Part shown: one piece after another, positions 62,501 through 64,000 of the stretch | Position numbering within the stretch: position 1 is the first letter of the stretch | Layout of the letters: every line of letters starts with the position of its first letter | From: Parietaria judaica | Lineage: Eukaryota; Streptophyta; Magnoliopsida; Rosales; Urticaceae | Assembly: GCA_954871525.1 (NCBI GenBank) | Contig: OX940865.1 | Location: 11,608,606 to 11,672,605, forward strand | DNA length: 64,000 bases | Direction of reading: 5' to 3' | Program-made: the position numbers and the translations under genes | The notes under the pieces: model-generated | What the model saw: the letters and a program-made list of their open reading frames with translations, nothing else | Told to the model about the DNA's origin: nothing | Database searches by the model: none

Positions 62501-64000
62501 TTTAGCATTATATTCTAATAAATAGTAGAAACATAAATGCAAGAATCACAAAGTAGTCAAAAAAATAAAAATAAAAAGAGCATGTTTCACATATTTCAAA
62601 ATGAAATCAATTGAAAAAAGAAATATTGTGCAGTGAGTTTTTTTTTTTACAATTGCTTTAAAAACGAATAAAGTCTTTTATTGCGTTTACCACTTAAAAT
62701 TTTATCATTATTCAATCCTCCGTTCCTTACATGTAAAGAAGATAATAATAAAATCATTATAATTTTCTCAAACAATGGTTGCAAAACTTTTTTTCTCTAA
62801 GCAATTGAACCGTATATTCATAACTTTGATTGTCAAACTAAACAACCAATGAATATATATATAACTGAGTGTGAGACTAATCGAAGATACAAAATGGACA
62901 AATATAATAAGATAACAATCCACTGAATTAATTAAATTACTTACATGGCTATATGCAGTATGACGATGGACCATTGTGTGAATTAGGCTCTTCAGCCGGA
63001 CCATCTGATAAGGCAAAGGAGATTGGAAGATGACCATGAACTGTATTGGAAATCATATTCTCATTTCATATTTTCATTTTAAAACACTTGTTAAAAAAAA
63101 TAAAAAAATATGACATGAGACATTTAATTACTTTAAATTTTTTTTGTCTCCGTTCTGTTCTTTTACATGAATTTCACAAATTTAATACCTTATATAAACA
63201 TTAGAAAGAAATACAGTACCATGATATGCGAGTAATCCACAACTTGTAACACATATAAACATTCAACTCCCTTCATTAAACACATCAAAATCGGCTCCCT
63301 CAAATAAAGAAAAAATGACTTAATTCTTTTTTAAGCATAGAAGTTTTGCACGTTGATCTTCGACCGCGCTGGCCAAGTTTAGCTCTGTGTGTGGTAGGGA
63401 TGTAAAACCAAACCATAGTTGGTGTGTGAAGACCCGACAAAGCTAAACACAATCACTTCCGCTTATCGGCCGAAACTCGCGTGACTACACACGCGCTACA
63501 AAAATGCGCAAGCTCGGCCATAGCAAGTTTGACCATTTTCGTAGCTATCTCTCACCTCTCGACCGCATATGTGATCCACTGCAAGAATCAATGTCCTTTT
63601 TCATAGCTAATAAAAGCGTCATCTACATTTTTGGACCTTGATTAGCCTATATATGAGAAACCAATACAATAATACTCGTCATGCGCGAATTTTGATAATC
63701 AAGAGAGATAAGTTTATGTGCTTCCAACAAAAATTATAACTAAGACTCGATGAAACCATAGCAATCCAAACAAATCAAAATAAATAAATAAAAAAACTCC
63801 AATCTGATTCATATCCTAATCACAAAATGTGAACCCAAGCAGTAGGAAGAAAAATAAATTATTAAAAGCTCAAATTTGGCTCAAACGAAGGCGCAAGAAA
63901 GATACACCTAAACCCTAAACCATGTTGAAAATACTAAATTAATACCAGATCATGTGAGCGTCTCTATTGGTATTTAGGTAAAAAGGACGGTTTATAAATC
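59592..64000. other. AUX/IAA promoter and AT-rich intergenic DNA
   Basis: 59592 to about 59760 is the probable leader of the AUX/IAA gene, with a (CTT)n run on the minus strand just before the start codon. Further right is AT-rich DNA with a probable Helitron end at 60185-60215 and, at about 63340-63600, a GC-richer segment without a supported coding frame. Open frames of up to 141 residues in this region are low-complexity and match no family that I know. I see no gene. Confidence 0.5.
60185..60215 (-). mobile_element. Probable Helitron 3' terminus
   Basis: On the minus strand the hairpin CACCACG-CGAAG-CGTGGTG (60215-60197) is followed 8 nt later by CTAG (60188-60185) and then T. Plant Helitrons end with a short GC hairpin upstream of CTRR and insert between A and T, so this fits a terminus transcribed leftward. 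I could not find the matching 5' TC end, so the extent of the element is unknown. Confidence 0.5.

Overview
The window is nuclear DNA of a flowering plant, most likely a eudicot. It has AT-rich intergenic DNA, short GT-AG introns with in-phase joins, plant-specific families (AUX/IAA, SPEAR/TIE, plastid PETs), a Ty3/Gypsy LTR retrotransposon primed by initiator tRNA-Met, and Mutator-like and MITE insertions. I could not name the species.

Eight complete gene models were built by hand from splice sites; each joins into one open frame. Left to right: a casein kinase 1-like kinase (+, 1857-4393); a secreted glyoxal/aldehyde oxidase (-, 10561-14154); a SPEAR/TIE EAR repressor (-, 17083-18818); the plastid PETs polyprotein with two S1 and two EF-Ts domains (+, 39641-43281); a METTL5-type rRNA adenine methyltransferase (-, 44088-46515); two tandem RNA polymerase subunit 5 genes (-, 47609-49715 and 53660-55355); and an IAA27-like AUX/IAA repressor (-, 57185-59591). 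From memory, CKL, TIE, METTL5, PETs and an IAA27-like gene also lie near each other on Arabidopsis chromosome 4 (about At4g288-At4g291), so the window looks collinear with that region. This needs a synteny check.

The right half is shaped by a tandem segmental duplication. A block of about 4.5-5.7 kb carrying RPB5 plus the last exon of the AUX/IAA gene occurs at about 47.06-52.77 kb (A) and 53.10-57.63 kb (B). Block A then took a 1.65 kb Mutator-like element (186 bp TIRs, perfect 9 bp TSD), and that element holds an 851 bp solo LTR with its own 5 bp TSD. Block B keeps the empty site. The orphan last exon in block A still encodes the standard AUX/IAA C-terminus. The otherwise intact AUX/IAA gene has a 1 bp insertion in that exon that replaces its tail.

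From 28.1 to 36.2 kb lies an 8.1 kb Gypsy element on the minus strand. Its 2.1 kb LTRs are nearly identical and its TSD is intact, but its interior is only 3.8 kb and badly broken: almost no gag, half a protease, frameshifts and a stop. It probably moved recently using proteins supplied in trans. The remaining 4.4-10.5, 14.2-17.0, 18.8-28.1, 36.2-39.3 and 59.7-64.0 kb stretches are AT-rich intergenic DNA with microsatellites, MITE-like inverted repeats and a probable Helitron terminus, and no gene I can support.
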